A DNA stretch of 64,000 nt from Phalacrocorax aristotelis (lineage: Eukaryota > Chordata > Aves > Suliformes > Phalacrocoracidae), in the NCBI RefSeq assembly GCF_949628215.1, contig NC_134279.1:76514830-76578829 (forward strand), written 5' to 3'. The notes beneath the pieces were generated by a model that was not told where the DNA came from, searched no databases, and saw only the letters and a list, made by a program, of their open reading frames with translations. Of the stretch, positions 28,501 through 38,400 are shown piece by piece (position 1 is the first letter of the stretch; each line of letters opens with the position of its first letter). The position numbers and the translations under genes are program-made.

Positions 28501-31500
28501 CTCTTTGTTTTTATCAGTTCTAACACACTGAGAAACAGAGAGAACGTCCTTGCTGCAGCATGGCTGTTCATCATCCACGCATCCAAAACAGGACTGATTC
28601 AAGGGGGATGCAGGTCTGTCCTCATTAGCAGGCATTTGTTTGTTGGGTTCCAGCTCCATGCCATAGACAGTGAAGTCAAAAGGGTCTGGCATCAGAAGCC
28701 GGAAACAGTTTTCCATCTCTGTCAGCGTGTTGGCAATCTCTTGGGACATTTCTGTCAAGAGACAATTGTTTTAGAATATTGTCAAACACTGTAAAACATG
28801 AAGGTCTCCGGAGCAGACACAGATTTACAAAACAAATATGACCGCCAAAGGGGTAATCCATTTAGTCAGTAATCAGTGGTAGTTTATCCATACAGATCTC
28901 TCTCTGCTGCAGAAATTGTCCTTATAGAAGTGACAATACTTTCCTTAAGCACGAAACCTAGAATTTCCTGAGCAAGGAATTTAGAATCAGTGTTCCTCCT
29001 TTCCATATCCTCTCTAAAATTTCACTATGCAAAGATGACAAATACTTCAGAGAATTTGAAGGAGGACAAGGTTCAACAAGGATATTCATACTGATGGTGG
29101 TGGGTGTTCATTCTACAGCCATGAACGTTATAGCTGCTTGTAGGTGCAGCCATGAATATATGCTACTGCTCAAAAAGATGCTACCAATAAAAGTGACTCT
29201 AAGAAGGTTAAATCTCTCTAAAATTCCACGTTTCCAGCATATAGAATAAATGCAGACATAAATGCATGCATTTTATATACCAAAGTAATTTAATTAAATA
29301 ACCCTTTGTAACTGCAACATAATATACTTACTCTCTCTGTTCTTCTTTCGTATTACAGAAATATGTTTGCATGTACATATTGCTTACAGGTTCAGCCCTC
29401 AGACACATTTTTTAGCAGCAGTATGATACTTTCCATAGATATCCTACACTGCATCCGGTATGCCTGTGCTGACCATTGCCTGTACTTCTGGAACATGATG
29501 ACTGTATATACAATATAATTAAGGTCATCACCCAACGGTATTGAGAAGTCTGTGTCTAGTCATAGACATAGAAATGAAGCCAGCAGCTCCAAAAAGTCTC
29601 ATGATATGTTTGCTTGAGTTTATGCATTCATACTTGACTGAATTACAGACCAGACTTTGCTAACTTTTTTTTTTTTAAAACCTCTTCATACTACTGAACT
29701 CACAGGACTGTCACTTGTTTCCCCTGATGTTCTTTGGGTGAGAGCGCCAGAGGCTCAAGCTCTAACAAATGTACTACTCCTGTCCTCTGTGGTCAGCTAT
29801 TAGTTAGATAGCTATTCTCTTAGAATTTGTTTTACATAACCTTAAAAAACGGTTGCTTTAAAAACAAACAAAAACACCCAATACACCATAAGAACCAAAT
29901 CAACTCACCTTCCATTTCTTTTTCAGCTCTTTTGGCTTTTTCTTTGTAAATGTTATCCAATCGTTTTTGTCTCTCCTCTTCCCTCCTCCTTTCAGCCACG
30001 GTTCTGGCATGCACATCTTGAAAATCCACCTAAGGAGGAAATGAATAAAAAAGTGTAACATTCCTTGTAAGAAATATATAGAAAATCCATTTCCTAAGAT
30101 CCTTATCTGTGGTGAAAAATCCTCTAACATCAGTGATCAGCCAGAAGCTCAGCAGTACTTCCTTTTATCTCTTCTTCTCCTAGAATCAATAACTACAGTA
30201 ATTCTGAACAGAGTTTTTACTTCCACTAATAAAGGACTGCTGAGAATCAATGGCTTTCAGAAAGGAATCATAAGGTAGAAAAACAAAACGCTTAGGTTTC
30301 TGCATCTAAATTGCAGGAATAAGCTAGGCTTTGGGAGACCTCTGTCACAGCACTGGAGTGATGGCGTTAGGGGGAATGGGCAGGAAGAGACTACACAGGG
30401 TAGGTATTCAAATTACATGAAAATGTCACACTAAATCCACCATTAGTAAAGGAAATTTAGGAAAATCGGTTAAGTACTATTACCACAAATATACATATCA
30501 CTTACTGAAGAACTTCGTAAGCAAGGAAAGTAGAAGAGAAGACATTCAAATTCATTAAAAAAGACCAAATTTTGCATTTTACAATTACATTTGTTGGATT
30601 TGGGGATTGAAAGATAGGTTATCATTCAGTCCCACTTTCTTATGACTAAAATACAAACATAAACCTGAGTGATTCAAACCGCTGTTTCTTAAAATAATTG
30701 CAGTGGGGTTTTTTTTTTAGTTTGTTCTTAGAAAGGCTTGAAAATGCAAATATTTTTCACTTCTGTTTTAAGGAAAGGAGTCTTGATTGTATTATTGCAT
30801 AAGGAAACCCCTTTGAACAAGAACAACACAGTATTTCCTTTTGGTTGCTACCATATAATTTTCATTAACTTCAACTGAGATTACATTGAATGCTGAGCAA
30901 GCCCATACTTTGCTGCTAATAAAGTCCGCAGGCTCGCTGGTGCTATGTCTATATTACAAGCACCCATCGAACATCTGTCATTAGTGCCGCTGCTAGATGA
31001 TAAAGCTTGTCAGCACACAGTAATGGTTGCCAGACACTGACATCCTACACCGACGTTCTGGAGTCCCGCGAGAGTAAAGCAATGTAGCTGAATCTCACAT
31101 ATGACATACAGTTCCAGACAACACTGAGATCTCTCTACACAGGACAAATAACTCTCACTTTCTTTCCAGTCCCAGGAGGTCTCTCCTGTAATATGTACAT
31201 GGACTTACCAGCCACTGGTCAAGCAAACCAAGTAGTACATCCTCCTACAACCAAAGTTTGCATCGTTTTTGCACAGTCAAGAATTTTGATGGTCTCTCAT
31301 CTCAAAATTACAGAAACTTCTTCCTATTTGTTCGGCATTAAGCAAACAGGTAACTCCATTAAACGCTCTAAAAGTTAAAAAACAAATGCTTGAACTTGGG
31401 CTGAACCATGTGCTTGAGTAAAGTGTCTTGCTATATAGATGCTCCTACTGCTGAATAATCCCTACAGCAGGCAATAGGCCTTAAGGTTTTCACAAGTCTT

Positions 31501-34425
31501 ATTTATGCAAACACTTTAAAGACAAATGGTTTTTATATAAAAGCCTCTAGGAGCAAAAGGATACTCCATTGGTTTAGGAAGAGAGGCATGCTTACCAAGC
31601 TCTTTTTTTTACTGGGGAATGGGGGGTCAGAGGAAAGGTAGGGAAAGAACTAATTTCACAACCTATAGCAGCATGTGGATCACCAAACTTTTTGGATTTC
31701 AGGATCCAATTTTTCTACCAAGTTCACATAGCTCTCCACACAGTAGCAGGAGAAACAGATTGACCCAAGAGCAACATCACCCTCAAAAATGGAACAAAAA
31801 TACAGAACCCAGGGTCTACAGCTGCCATTCCTAGGCAGTCAGACTGGACTTGCCCAGAAAAAACAGGGCTAGCAAGAGCTTCCTAAATGAATTCTACCTA
31901 CAGTAGTCTTGTTTGCCCATTCTTTCCACTTCTCTGTCCCAAAAGAACAAGCCACATACTGCTCTGCTGTGTTGTTTCATACTTCAGCACTTGGCCAGAC
32001 GCTCCTCTTACAACATCTGCCAAATCATCACGGTTTACCATTGATAACGAGAGCGCACCTCACATACTAGATATCTATGACCAACCAAGGCCACAGCACG
32101 CACAAAGCTTCAAGTTGCCCAAAACAGGGCACACCGGCCTTTTACAGAAGCCTCACGAGGTCAGAATAACTCAGGGCCTGAGCTACAGATGTGCGCACAG
32201 GCTCACTCGCTAACTCAGAAACTTGGTCAGAAAACATCCAACCTCACTGAGGTGATATGGACAGAAATCAGAGCTGTTGTTCTGCCCCTGTATCGGTACT
32301 GGCTACACAAAGCCTTTTACCATTGATCTGCAATTATGGAACTGGATGCGATGGGTTGTAAGCAATTGATCTTGATTTGAAGGGTGTAAGCGGTGGGCCT
32401 GGGCAACTACCGCAACGGCCTCCTCAGATGTTTTGGCTGTTTCTCACACTTCCAAGTATCTAGCTGGCAAAAGGTTGATTAAGTCAGTTGGTTCATCTCA
32501 ACTCTTCAAGTGATCAAACTACACAGGATTGTTTCTATTGGTACTAATGTTTCTAGAAGTATTTAAATTCAACTGCTTTAGAAAATAGTACAGCTCACCT
32601 TGCTGGGTAGCTTAGGATCACGAATATACAGAGCAGTCACCCAGTCGTAACCGGGGTGCAGCCATTAACCACAGGAGCCCAGACAAACATGCCAAACTTC
32701 AGCAGACTTGCCGTACACTCGCATGCTCAATCTGCTAAATCTGTATTAAAGCTCCCCCACCTCAGTCTTGCATTTCTCCTTTCATTTAGTTCCCCACCCC
32801 TTTATTAAACAAGACAATAAAGGAGGATTCAAAGACAACCACCTTCTGTGAGCAGATGCCAAAAATTGTACAGAAAAAGAACACAGTACAATAAATAATA
32901 CAAGTAGGGCACGCTGTTAGCTCAGTATGGAACCAGAACAATAGAAACACATCGTGTATCACAGAGGTTTTTGATCTACTGTTCGGAACACTAAACATCT
33001 GTCTTTCTGAAGAGAAACGGAATCGATACGTTCATTGAAAGCCTGATATTACCATTGTAGATAGTGAGAATGCTAAAATAGTGCTCCCAATTTCATTGTT
33101 TGCACCTCAGAAGGGACACTAAAGGAGAATAATGTTCAAAACACAGTAACTTGAAGCCTAGAAGGGAGAGCTAAAAGCAAGTGTTTACATACAAGAAACT
33201 CCTCTTTAATAAAGCTTCTTGTATGACACAGTAACACTGCAGCTGAGGGGTGCCAGCACCTACGCTTACCGTCACTGTCCTACGGTAAAAGGATGCCAGA
33301 ACCTGGCAGCTCAGTACAGAGATCAGGGTAGTTTGAACTTGCACAAAAAGGACACAGTAGCTTAAACTTTCATTGAAAAACTTACCAGCTGATTACCCTC
33401 AGTTTAAGGCACAACCATTATTTCCCTTCTAAAAAGGCCAGACTGTGGGGCTTCAGGTACGAATCAGTGGGCAAAAGCCTGTTGGTGAGCAATACATTTT
33501 GCACTCTGAGAAAAGGCTACGCGAGCCCAGCTCTGTGTATGAGCCTGAGGTTTTTAAAACATTACAATACTGTGAGATGAACAAGAAGTTTGGGGTTTGT
33601 TTTTTGAAGAGCACGTCCAACAGGGTGCCTCCCAAAGACGACATAATTTCCAACAGCTTTTCTTTTACATTTATTGGTTTCCTTGCTTTAAACATCTCCT
33701 AGTGATCATCACCTGAAAACACACACAGCAGTAAAAATGCAGAGTACCTTCTTATTCTGCTTTAAGAAGTGGTATCCCAGAGCGAGCTGCTTGTAGGCCT
33801 CTCCATACTTCTCATGCCAGTCTTGCACAGACTTAAGGGCCGCTTTCCTGAGTTTCTGTGCCACCTCTTTGGGCGGGGGAAGAGGCTGCTCATGGTCTAT
33901 CCCCACTGTGAGCTCCAAGAACTCTTGGAAGTTGGAAATAACCAGCGTACGGAACTGATGGGATCGGGCAAACAACTCCTGCACGATCTGGAAAGCCGAG
34001 AAGCGCATCTCGGCGTGCTCCTCGTTGAGCCGCGTCATCAGCAGGTGGTAGGCATGGCTGATGTGTTCCTCTGAAGACCTGGGACGAGAAAAATCAATTT
34101 TAAAAAGGAAGGGGACTTATTTAAGAGGAGGTTTAGCATATAAAAGCACAACTTTTTTAAAAAAAATTATTTTACATTTTAAACCAGCAGCCTCCGCGCT
34201 GGCGGCAGGCCGTGCCCGGCTCAAACAGCAGGCCCCGGGGTCCCCTTTGGGGGAGGCGGCGAGGCCCTGCGCCCCCTCACACCCACCCACCCGCCCCGCC
34301 CCGCATGGGCGGCCCCGCCGGCCCTACTTGCAGATCTTCTTCAGCTCCTTCATCCTGCCCGGCTCCAGCCGCGGCTCCCCCGAGGTGGTGAGCTCCTCCA
34401 CCAGCGCGGCCAGCCGCCGGTCCAT
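10418..34425 (-). CDS. UVSSA: UVSSA (UV-stimulated scaffold protein A), 5' seven coding exons, partial
   Basis: Joined coding exons (transcript order): 34425-34328, 34078-33748, 30029-29909, 28751-28335, 27153-27044, 26515-26387, 10529-10418. They give 1318 coding bases, 439 codons plus one base, with all phases closing. The product matches vertebrate UVSSA from the start ([20 protein letters not shown]) to the conserved [19 protein letters not shown] block; human UVSSA has about 709 residues. UVSSA is a nuclear transcription-coupled repair factor that is recruited with CSA/CSB to stalled RNA polymerase II and brings in TFIIH and USP7. Seen here: VHS-like N-terminal domain (about residues 1-143), a charged helical segment (about 144-183), a variable middle, and the acidic p62-binding motif (about 407-424). 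The C-terminal DUF2043/zinc-binding region was not found and is expected left of the window. The neighbour MAEA lies upstream on the same strand, as in human. Identification rests on remembered family sequence, not on a search. Confidence 0.97.
16707..16848. repeat. (TCACAGAA)n octamer array, 17 complete copies
   Basis: A perfect period-8 tandem from 16707 to 16842 (17 copies) plus six bases of an eighteenth. It is the expanded 3' tail of the adjoining CR1, which usually carries only one to a few octamers. Because 8 is not a multiple of 3, it translates as a 24-base/8-residue repeat with no stops in at least two plus-strand frames. These are not genes. Confidence 0.95.
16707..16905 (-). mobile_element. 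CR1 LINE 3' end, severely 5'-truncated
   Basis: Read on the minus strand, 16905 to 16843 gives AGACTCTGCTCTTCC, then GGCTGGACTAGATGATCCC and TGAGGTCCCTTCC, the terminal segment of avian CR1, followed by its (ATTCTGTG)n tail. Only about 60 bases of body remain. The same body motif occurs in the element at 55081-55305, so the two are likely the same or related subfamilies. CR1 elements are normally 5'-truncated by incomplete reverse transcription. Confidence 0.9.
26387..26515 (-). CDS. UVSSA: UVSSA coding exon 6
   Basis: Acceptor TTGCTTTGCAG precedes TTG-TTT-ACC (LFTRAG); the exon ends AAA-GTG before donor GTGAGT. It has exactly 43 codons, residues 360-402, phase 0 on both sides. It encodes the conserved [18 protein letters not shown] helix and then a basic KARKRK segment. 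The human protein has a Glu/Arg-rich stretch at the same place. Confidence 0.96.
26516..27043 (-). other. UVSSA intron 5 (528 bp)
   Basis: Donor GTGGGA at 27043, acceptor TTGCTTTGCAG at 26516. Contains ordinary AT-rich intron sequence with a short T/A-run at 26768-26785. Nothing else noticed. Confidence 0.85.
27044..27153 (-). CDS. UVSSA: UVSSA coding exon 5
   Basis: A 110-base exon found only by looking for the expected protein between exons 4 and 6. Acceptor TTTTGAGCAG precedes AT-ATA-AAA-GTG; donor is GATTCAG|GTGGGA. With the split codon (G+AT = Asp) it reads [14 protein letters not shown] and ends [12 protein letters not shown], matching human KVQENEDN...NKFLPAVCSWIQ. It enters in phase 1 and exits in phase 0, exactly what the flanking exons need. 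Covers residues 323-359. Trp replaces the Leu of human NKFL. Confidence 0.94.
27154..28334 (-). other. UVSSA intron 4 (1181 bp)
   Basis: Phase-1 intron with donor GTACCT at 28334 and acceptor TTTTGAGCAG at 27154. No repeats or RNA genes recognised in it. Confidence 0.85.
28335..28751 (-). CDS. UVSSA: UVSSA coding exon 4 (variable middle region)
   Basis: Acceptor TTGACAG precedes AA-ATG-TCC; the codon split with exon 3 gives Glu-Met-Ser, as in human (QEMSGEIE). The exon is 417 bases, residues 184-323. It starts with the conserved [20 protein letters not shown] and ends in [15 protein letters not shown]. Between them lies a poorly conserved Glu/Lys/Ser/Cys-rich linker with a DEQPCCSKD stretch also recognisable in human. 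Donor is ACAG|GTACCT, phase 1. An in-frame ATG at 28758-28756 belongs to the intron and is not a start. Confidence 0.95.
28752..29908 (-). other. UVSSA intron 3 (1157 bp)
   Basis: Phase-1 intron with donor GTGAGT at 29908 and acceptor TTGACAG at 28752. A T-run lies near 29665-29676. Nothing else recognised. Confidence 0.85.
29909..30029 (-). CDS. UVSSA: UVSSA coding exon 3
   Basis: Acceptor TTCCTCCTTAG precedes GTG-GAT-TTT-CAA (VDFQD, conserved). The exon ends GAA-ATG-GAA-G before donor GTGAGT. It encodes 40 residues plus one base, about residues 144-184: a highly charged, Arg/Lys/Glu-rich segment ([20 protein letters not shown]) likely to form a continuous helix following the VHS-like domain. 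It belongs to the part of the family mapped as the CSA-interacting region. Confidence 0.96.
30030..33747 (-). other. UVSSA intron 2 (3718 bp)
   Basis: Phase-0 intron, donor GTACTC at 33747, acceptor TTCCTCCTTAG at 30030. It is somewhat richer in GC around 31000-32450 than the other introns. The 85- and 108-codon open frames in it show no recognisable protein features. No repeat family identified. Confidence 0.8.
33748..34078 (-). CDS. UVSSA: UVSSA coding exon 2 (VHS-like domain)
   Basis: Acceptor CGTCCCAG precedes G-TCT-TCA; the exon ends AAT-AAG-AAG before donor GTACTC. It encodes residues 33-143, the core of the VHS-like N-terminal domain, including [26 protein letters not shown] and NFQEFLELT, all near-identical to vertebrate UVSSA. 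The C-terminal part (about residue 100 onward: [21 protein letters not shown]) begins the region reported in human UVSSA to contact CSA. The donor departs from consensus at +4 to +6. Reading continues open only briefly into the intron. Confidence 0.97.
34079..34327 (-). other. UVSSA intron 1 (249 bp)
   Basis: A short phase-2 intron: donor GTAGGG at 34327, acceptor TCGTCCCAG at 34079. Its donor half is CpG-rich and its acceptor half is AT-rich. Confidence 0.9.
34328..34425 (-). CDS. UVSSA: UVSSA coding exon 1 (start codon)
   Basis: The ATG is at 34425-34423, in a GGGG-ATG-G context. It opens a 32-codon-plus-2-base exon ending ...KKIC+AA, followed by donor GTAGGG. The first residues [20 protein letters not shown] align with the human N-terminus and end in the conserved MKELKKICK, so this start is well supported. 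The exon sits inside the CpG island. Its last codon (Lys33) is completed by the first G of exon 2. Confidence 0.96.
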
Positions 34426-34507
34426 CCCCGCGGGCAGCGAGCGGCCGGGTTGGGGGAGACACAACAACAACGGCGCGGCCCAGCCCGCGGAGCCCTGTCA
34501 GGGCGCC

Positions 34508-34607
34508 GGGAGCCCGCCCCCGGGAGCCCGCCCCCGGAAGCCCCGCCCCCGGAAGCCCCGCCCTCCAGGGGAAGCCCCACCCCTCACGGGAAGCCCCGCC
34601 CCTGGGG
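34508..34607. repeat. Tandem GC-box array, six 14-19 bp units
   Basis: Six consecutive units of the form GG(G/A)AGCCC(C)GCCCC, starting at 34508, 34522, 34536, 34551, 34570 and 34589. At least four contain a CCGCCCC or CCCGCCCC core, the Sp1/KLF consensus. The array lies 83-182 bases upstream of the UVSSA ATG. It may be proximal promoter or 5' UTR depending on the start site. Confidence 0.88.
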
Positions 34608-34751
34608 GCGGCTCCCCCGCCTCACGGCGGGTGGTACCGCCTTCCCTCCCCTCGGCGCCTACCATCGCCCGCCCCCGCTGCACCTGTCGCTTTAAGCTCG
34701 CGCCGCCCCTCCCGCTCCCGGCCCCTCGGCTCTCTTCCGCGCCGTGACGCC

Positions 34752-34776
34752 CACGTGACGTCTCGCCAGCCGGAAG
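34752..34776. promoter_or_regulatory. E-box / CRE / ETS site cluster
   Basis: CACGTG (34752-34757) overlaps TGACGTC (34756-34762), and CCGGAAG (34770-34776) follows within eight bases. These match USF/MYC-type E-box, CREB/ATF and ETS/NRF2-type consensus sites. This combination is common in CpG-island, often bidirectional, promoters. Binding is inferred from motif match only. Confidence 0.6.
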
Positions 34777-34960
34777 CGCGCCTAGACGAAGGCGGGGAAG
34801 AGCTTAAAGGGCCCGCGCCTCTCTTTGGGGAGCGAGGCGGGGTGGTGTTAACCCCTTGTTGTCCGCAGGGGGCGCAGGGGCAGCGCCCACCTGCAGGGCT
34901 GCACCAGGCCGGAGGGGCGCGCGACCCACACGAGGCTCCCTAGCCCGGTGGGGAGCAATG

Positions 34961-35246
34961 GCCACCTGCTGTGCAGTGCCCTGGGCGTACAAACCTACTT
35001 ACGATATTTCTGAAGAATCACTCAAAAAAGAGGTTTTGAGGCAAACGCAGCCTGTCCTGGAGAGGGCGGAGGTGCCGAGAGCTGGGTGCTGCGGTGGGGC
35101 GCTGAGGCAGCCCTTCAGAGACCCCTGGGTCAGGGTGGGGAGCAGAGCCTTCACGCCTTATGGGGGCACTCACAGAGCTGTGAGGGCGGTCGAACCTTCG
35201 GCCGCCCTCTTCTCCATCCCACCCGCTGCCCTTTCTAAGAAGCTTA
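34961..35246. other. DNA between CpG island and CR1, no identified gene
   Basis: GC-rich flank. A plus-strand ATG at 34958 opens an 84-base frame of non-repetitive, protein-like codons (ATCCAVPWAYKPTYDIS...) before GC-rich sequence that leads into the CR1 at 35247. I do not recognise the peptide. It could be part of a divergent transcript from the UVSSA promoter or chance. Confidence 0.3.
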
Positions 35247-35470
35247 TGTTGGGTATTAGGAAAAGGTTCTTCCCCCAGAGGGTGGTGGAGCACCGGAACA
35301 GGCTCCCCAGGGAGGCATCACGGCGCCAGCCTGGCGATACTCAAGAAGCACTTGGACAACGCCGTCAGAGCCATGGTGTGAATTTGGGGCTGTCCTGTGC
35401 AGGGACGGGAGCTGGGCTTGATGATCCTCATGGGTCCCTTCCACCTCAGGGCATTCTGTGATTCTATGAT
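35247..35470 (+). mobile_element. CR1 LINE 3' end fragment
   Basis: Recognised by GTATTAGGAAAAGGTTCTTC, CCCAGAGGGTGGTGGAGCAC, the AGGCTCCCCAGGGAGG block, and the 3' terminus TTCTGTGATTCTATGAT. About 220 bases, sense orientation on the plus strand, 5'-truncated. The left border may extend somewhat further. It lies about 300 bases right of the UVSSA CpG island. Confidence 0.93.
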
Positions 35471-38400
35471 AAGCTAATATGAGGTGGGAAACGACACGAG
35501 GAAGACCAGGCCCTTGTTCATCACACCCTGTAACCCAGCCCCTCCTCATGTTCGCATCGGAAGGTGAATTTTCTCTGCTATCCAGAGCCTGGAGGGGCTG
35601 TAGAGTCTTTCACAATTGCTTCTCACATGGGCTCGGTATACACCATGTGAAACACAATTCAAGCTTCTTCTCATGGACTGGTAGGTTGTGGATGCAAGGA
35701 TGTGGCAGGAGGAGCAAGCAAGCAAGCCCAGTCCTCACTACCCAAAACTACAGTATTTGTCTCCTGTGGTTTGTAATGTTTGGCTTCTTCCAGTGGTATA
35801 AATGCTGGATTTTCTCTTTGGGAAAGGTCCTCCACTTTGCAGCATTTGGAAATCATGTTGGCTTTAAAATATTGCAGGGATGAGAGGATTGTTACTGTGT
35901 AGGTGTAGCAAAATGGTACTTTTATATATGTGAGCTATGCCTGGAAGGAAACAGAGTGGTGAATACAGCCCAGTTGTCAGGACTTTCAAGGGGATTGTTA
36001 GAGCATAACTATGTTTATACAATACCTTCCACTTAAGAACCTCAGAACAGTTGAAAAATGTTATAGGTAACCCCTCAGCATATGGAGACAGAAGTTGATG
36101 AAGGTCCATGGCAATAAGAGAAGCCGAGGTACTGAGCATAGCAAGGGAGTGTTGCCTACCTGGGTCCCACCCTTAAAGCCCGGCACAGATAATGTTAACC
36201 ACAGTGCTCCTTCGTCTTTTCCCATGTGCAGGGAAGCACCCAGCGCTTTTCTCTTTGTGGCTGTGCTCTAAGGGCATGTCCCTGGCACGTGTCCTGCTGC
36301 CCTTAGGGTCACCTACGGTGAGAGAGAGGTTGAAACATTTACCTGTATGCTAGTCTCCATTTGCACCAGCCACACAAGCGTGATTCAGTTACTGGAGATC
36401 ATGAGGCTGCCCCGGATTCGCTCTTGGCAGCGCCTGACTTGCTTTTGGGTTTGGGCGCTCAGTTAGAAACGTTCTGCAGGCCCCCATCTCTGAAAGAACT
36501 GGTTAACTGCTGGGAAAGATCAAGCCCTTGCAGGTGCCCACTTTGAACATCCTAAAGAAGGGAGACATTTAAAATATCTATTTGCCTCTGAAAATGTTGG
36601 TAGATTCCTGAATGGTATTTCCATTAATTCACAGTGAAGGCATGTGTTGGAAGTAACGTATGTGAATCAGTGTTGCAGCTGTCTCTCCTGGCTCCTGTGG
36701 TAAGGGAAGACACCATTAAACGCTTTCTACAAGGAATGAACTCATATTTTCAAACGATTTACTGCAGCTAATGAATATATACATTTTGCAATGGTTCTGT
36801 TATTTCTGATTTGATACATGAAATCAATGGCATCTTACTTTTTAATGTTTCTCCTTTCCTCATTGCCTTCCATTGAGTGAAATGGATATCCATGTGAAGC
36901 CACACAGAATGGCACAGCTCATCTTTAAAGGTTATTACTTGCAAAATTAGCATTGCTGTACTATCTAGAAACAGTACTTCAAAATGAGCCTCAAGCAACA
37001 TACTTAACATCTACAAAGGCACCAATTCCATATCCATGCATAATGTTTGAAGAAATCCCTGCAAGGAGCCATATGGTTTTGCAAAGAGTCGGTTGATGAA
37101 TGAATGCTGGGTTGTGTAACTCATTCATGGTGGTCCCTCAGGCAGATCCCAGCGAGAGCCAAGATATTTAATTTTTTTTTTTTTAATCAAAGACAATTAC
37201 ATAAAACTGTGTTTGCTCAAGTTGCTGAGTTTCTTTCCCCTTCTCCTTTTTAATTAACACAGTAAATATCCACCATTCAAATATTTCTATACCTCCTTCA
37301 TCTGGACCAACCTGATAAAAGGCTGAAGAGAGCCAGTACGCTGAAGAATTCACTTCACTGCAAAAGTCACAACCACTCTGCACAAGTCACAACCACTCTG
37401 CACCCGCATTGAATTTCCCCGGACACAACTGTTCTGGGAACGCAGGGGAACGCAGGACATTCTGGAGTGCAAAGGCAGAACTGACCCCACCTGCTACCCC
37501 TTCAGAGCCTCAAGGTTGAGTGTTACTCTCAGCTTACACTTGGTTTCAGCAAAGCCTGAGCCTGCTGCTTCACGTTGTGGATTGTGACAGGTTGTTGATT
37601 GAAGGAGTTGCATTTCTAACCTCTGTCCTGAGAGATCAACGCAGTTACGCTGTGTGCGTTGTTCTCCGAAGTGAGTGATACCTTGCAGGAGCAGAGACTC
37701 TTCCAGAAGTACCATCCTGTCCACCACCTCTCCAGGATACCCAACACAATCCTCACTGGCAGGAGGCATTTGCAATGGGAATGTTCTCCTACAGGATATC
37801 TCCAGGCATGACCAGTTGGTCCACCCAGAGATCATCTCCAGCTCGTCCAGTATCTTTGGCCAAACACATGGGCAAAGAAAACCCCAGAATTTTGTCCATT
37901 GACACCAATTATTTGGGTCTGGGGGATCATACATTAACAACGAGCCATTTGTTCATCACAAATGTAAAAGGTCAGACTGATGGCTGCAGTAAGGATCATT
38001 TCAGACTTTTGTATAATACTAAATTTTCTGGTGTAGTCTTTTTATAAAAGAAAAATCTAGACAGGAGACAGTTCCGCTGTATTACAAGATGATTCTATGT
38101 CTGGGATTGTTTTCCAGCTTCGCAACAGAGGAGCATGTCAGGCAGAAAGAAACCCCACTGACCTTTTGAGATAACTGTATTCAGCTTAATGATATGAAAT
38201 TAAAAAGGAGGGTTTGTTTTCCTGCCAAAATGGAACTTGGGCAAAAAAGCTTCCCTACAAATAATTTGGAGTTAAAATAAGTTTGGTTTCAGGCCTGAAG
38301 ATGCAGAAGCACAATAAACACTGATATTAAATTGTCACAGAGTTTGTGCCAGCTGGGTTGCAAAGAAAATACTGGGCTTCTGTGTGAGGTGAATAGATGC

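Larger units (their letters stand above)
34190..34960 (-). promoter_or_regulatory. UVSSA CpG-island promoter
   Basis: Very GC- and CpG-rich DNA that spans UVSSA coding exon 1 and about 500 bases upstream of its ATG, in a window that is otherwise AT-rich. It contains a GC-box tandem array (34508-34607) and an E-box/CRE/ETS cluster (34752-34776), and has no TATA box near the ATG. This is the usual architecture of a housekeeping promoter for a DNA-repair gene. The transcription start is not determinable by eye. Divergent transcription to the right is possible. Confidence 0.85.

Noticed and set aside
28335-28758. ATG at 28758-28756 as a start of a separate small gene
   Set aside because: The ATG lies in the intron before acceptor TTGACAG; the frame is UVSSA exon 4 and is joined in phase to exon 3.
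33445-33702. Overlapping open frames on both strands in UVSSA intron 2
   Set aside because: No recognisable protein, no conservation with UVSSA, and the protein is continuous between exons 2 and 3 without them.
34061-34747. 228-codon plus-strand open frame antisense to UVSSA exon 1
   Set aside because: It is a compositional artefact of the CpG island (Pro/Arg/Gly/Ala-rich, few possible stops) and covers UVSSA exons on the other strand.
34856-35461. 201-codon plus-strand frame across the promoter edge
   Set aside because: Its right half is the CR1 fragment and its left half CpG-island sequence; there is no continuous gene signal.
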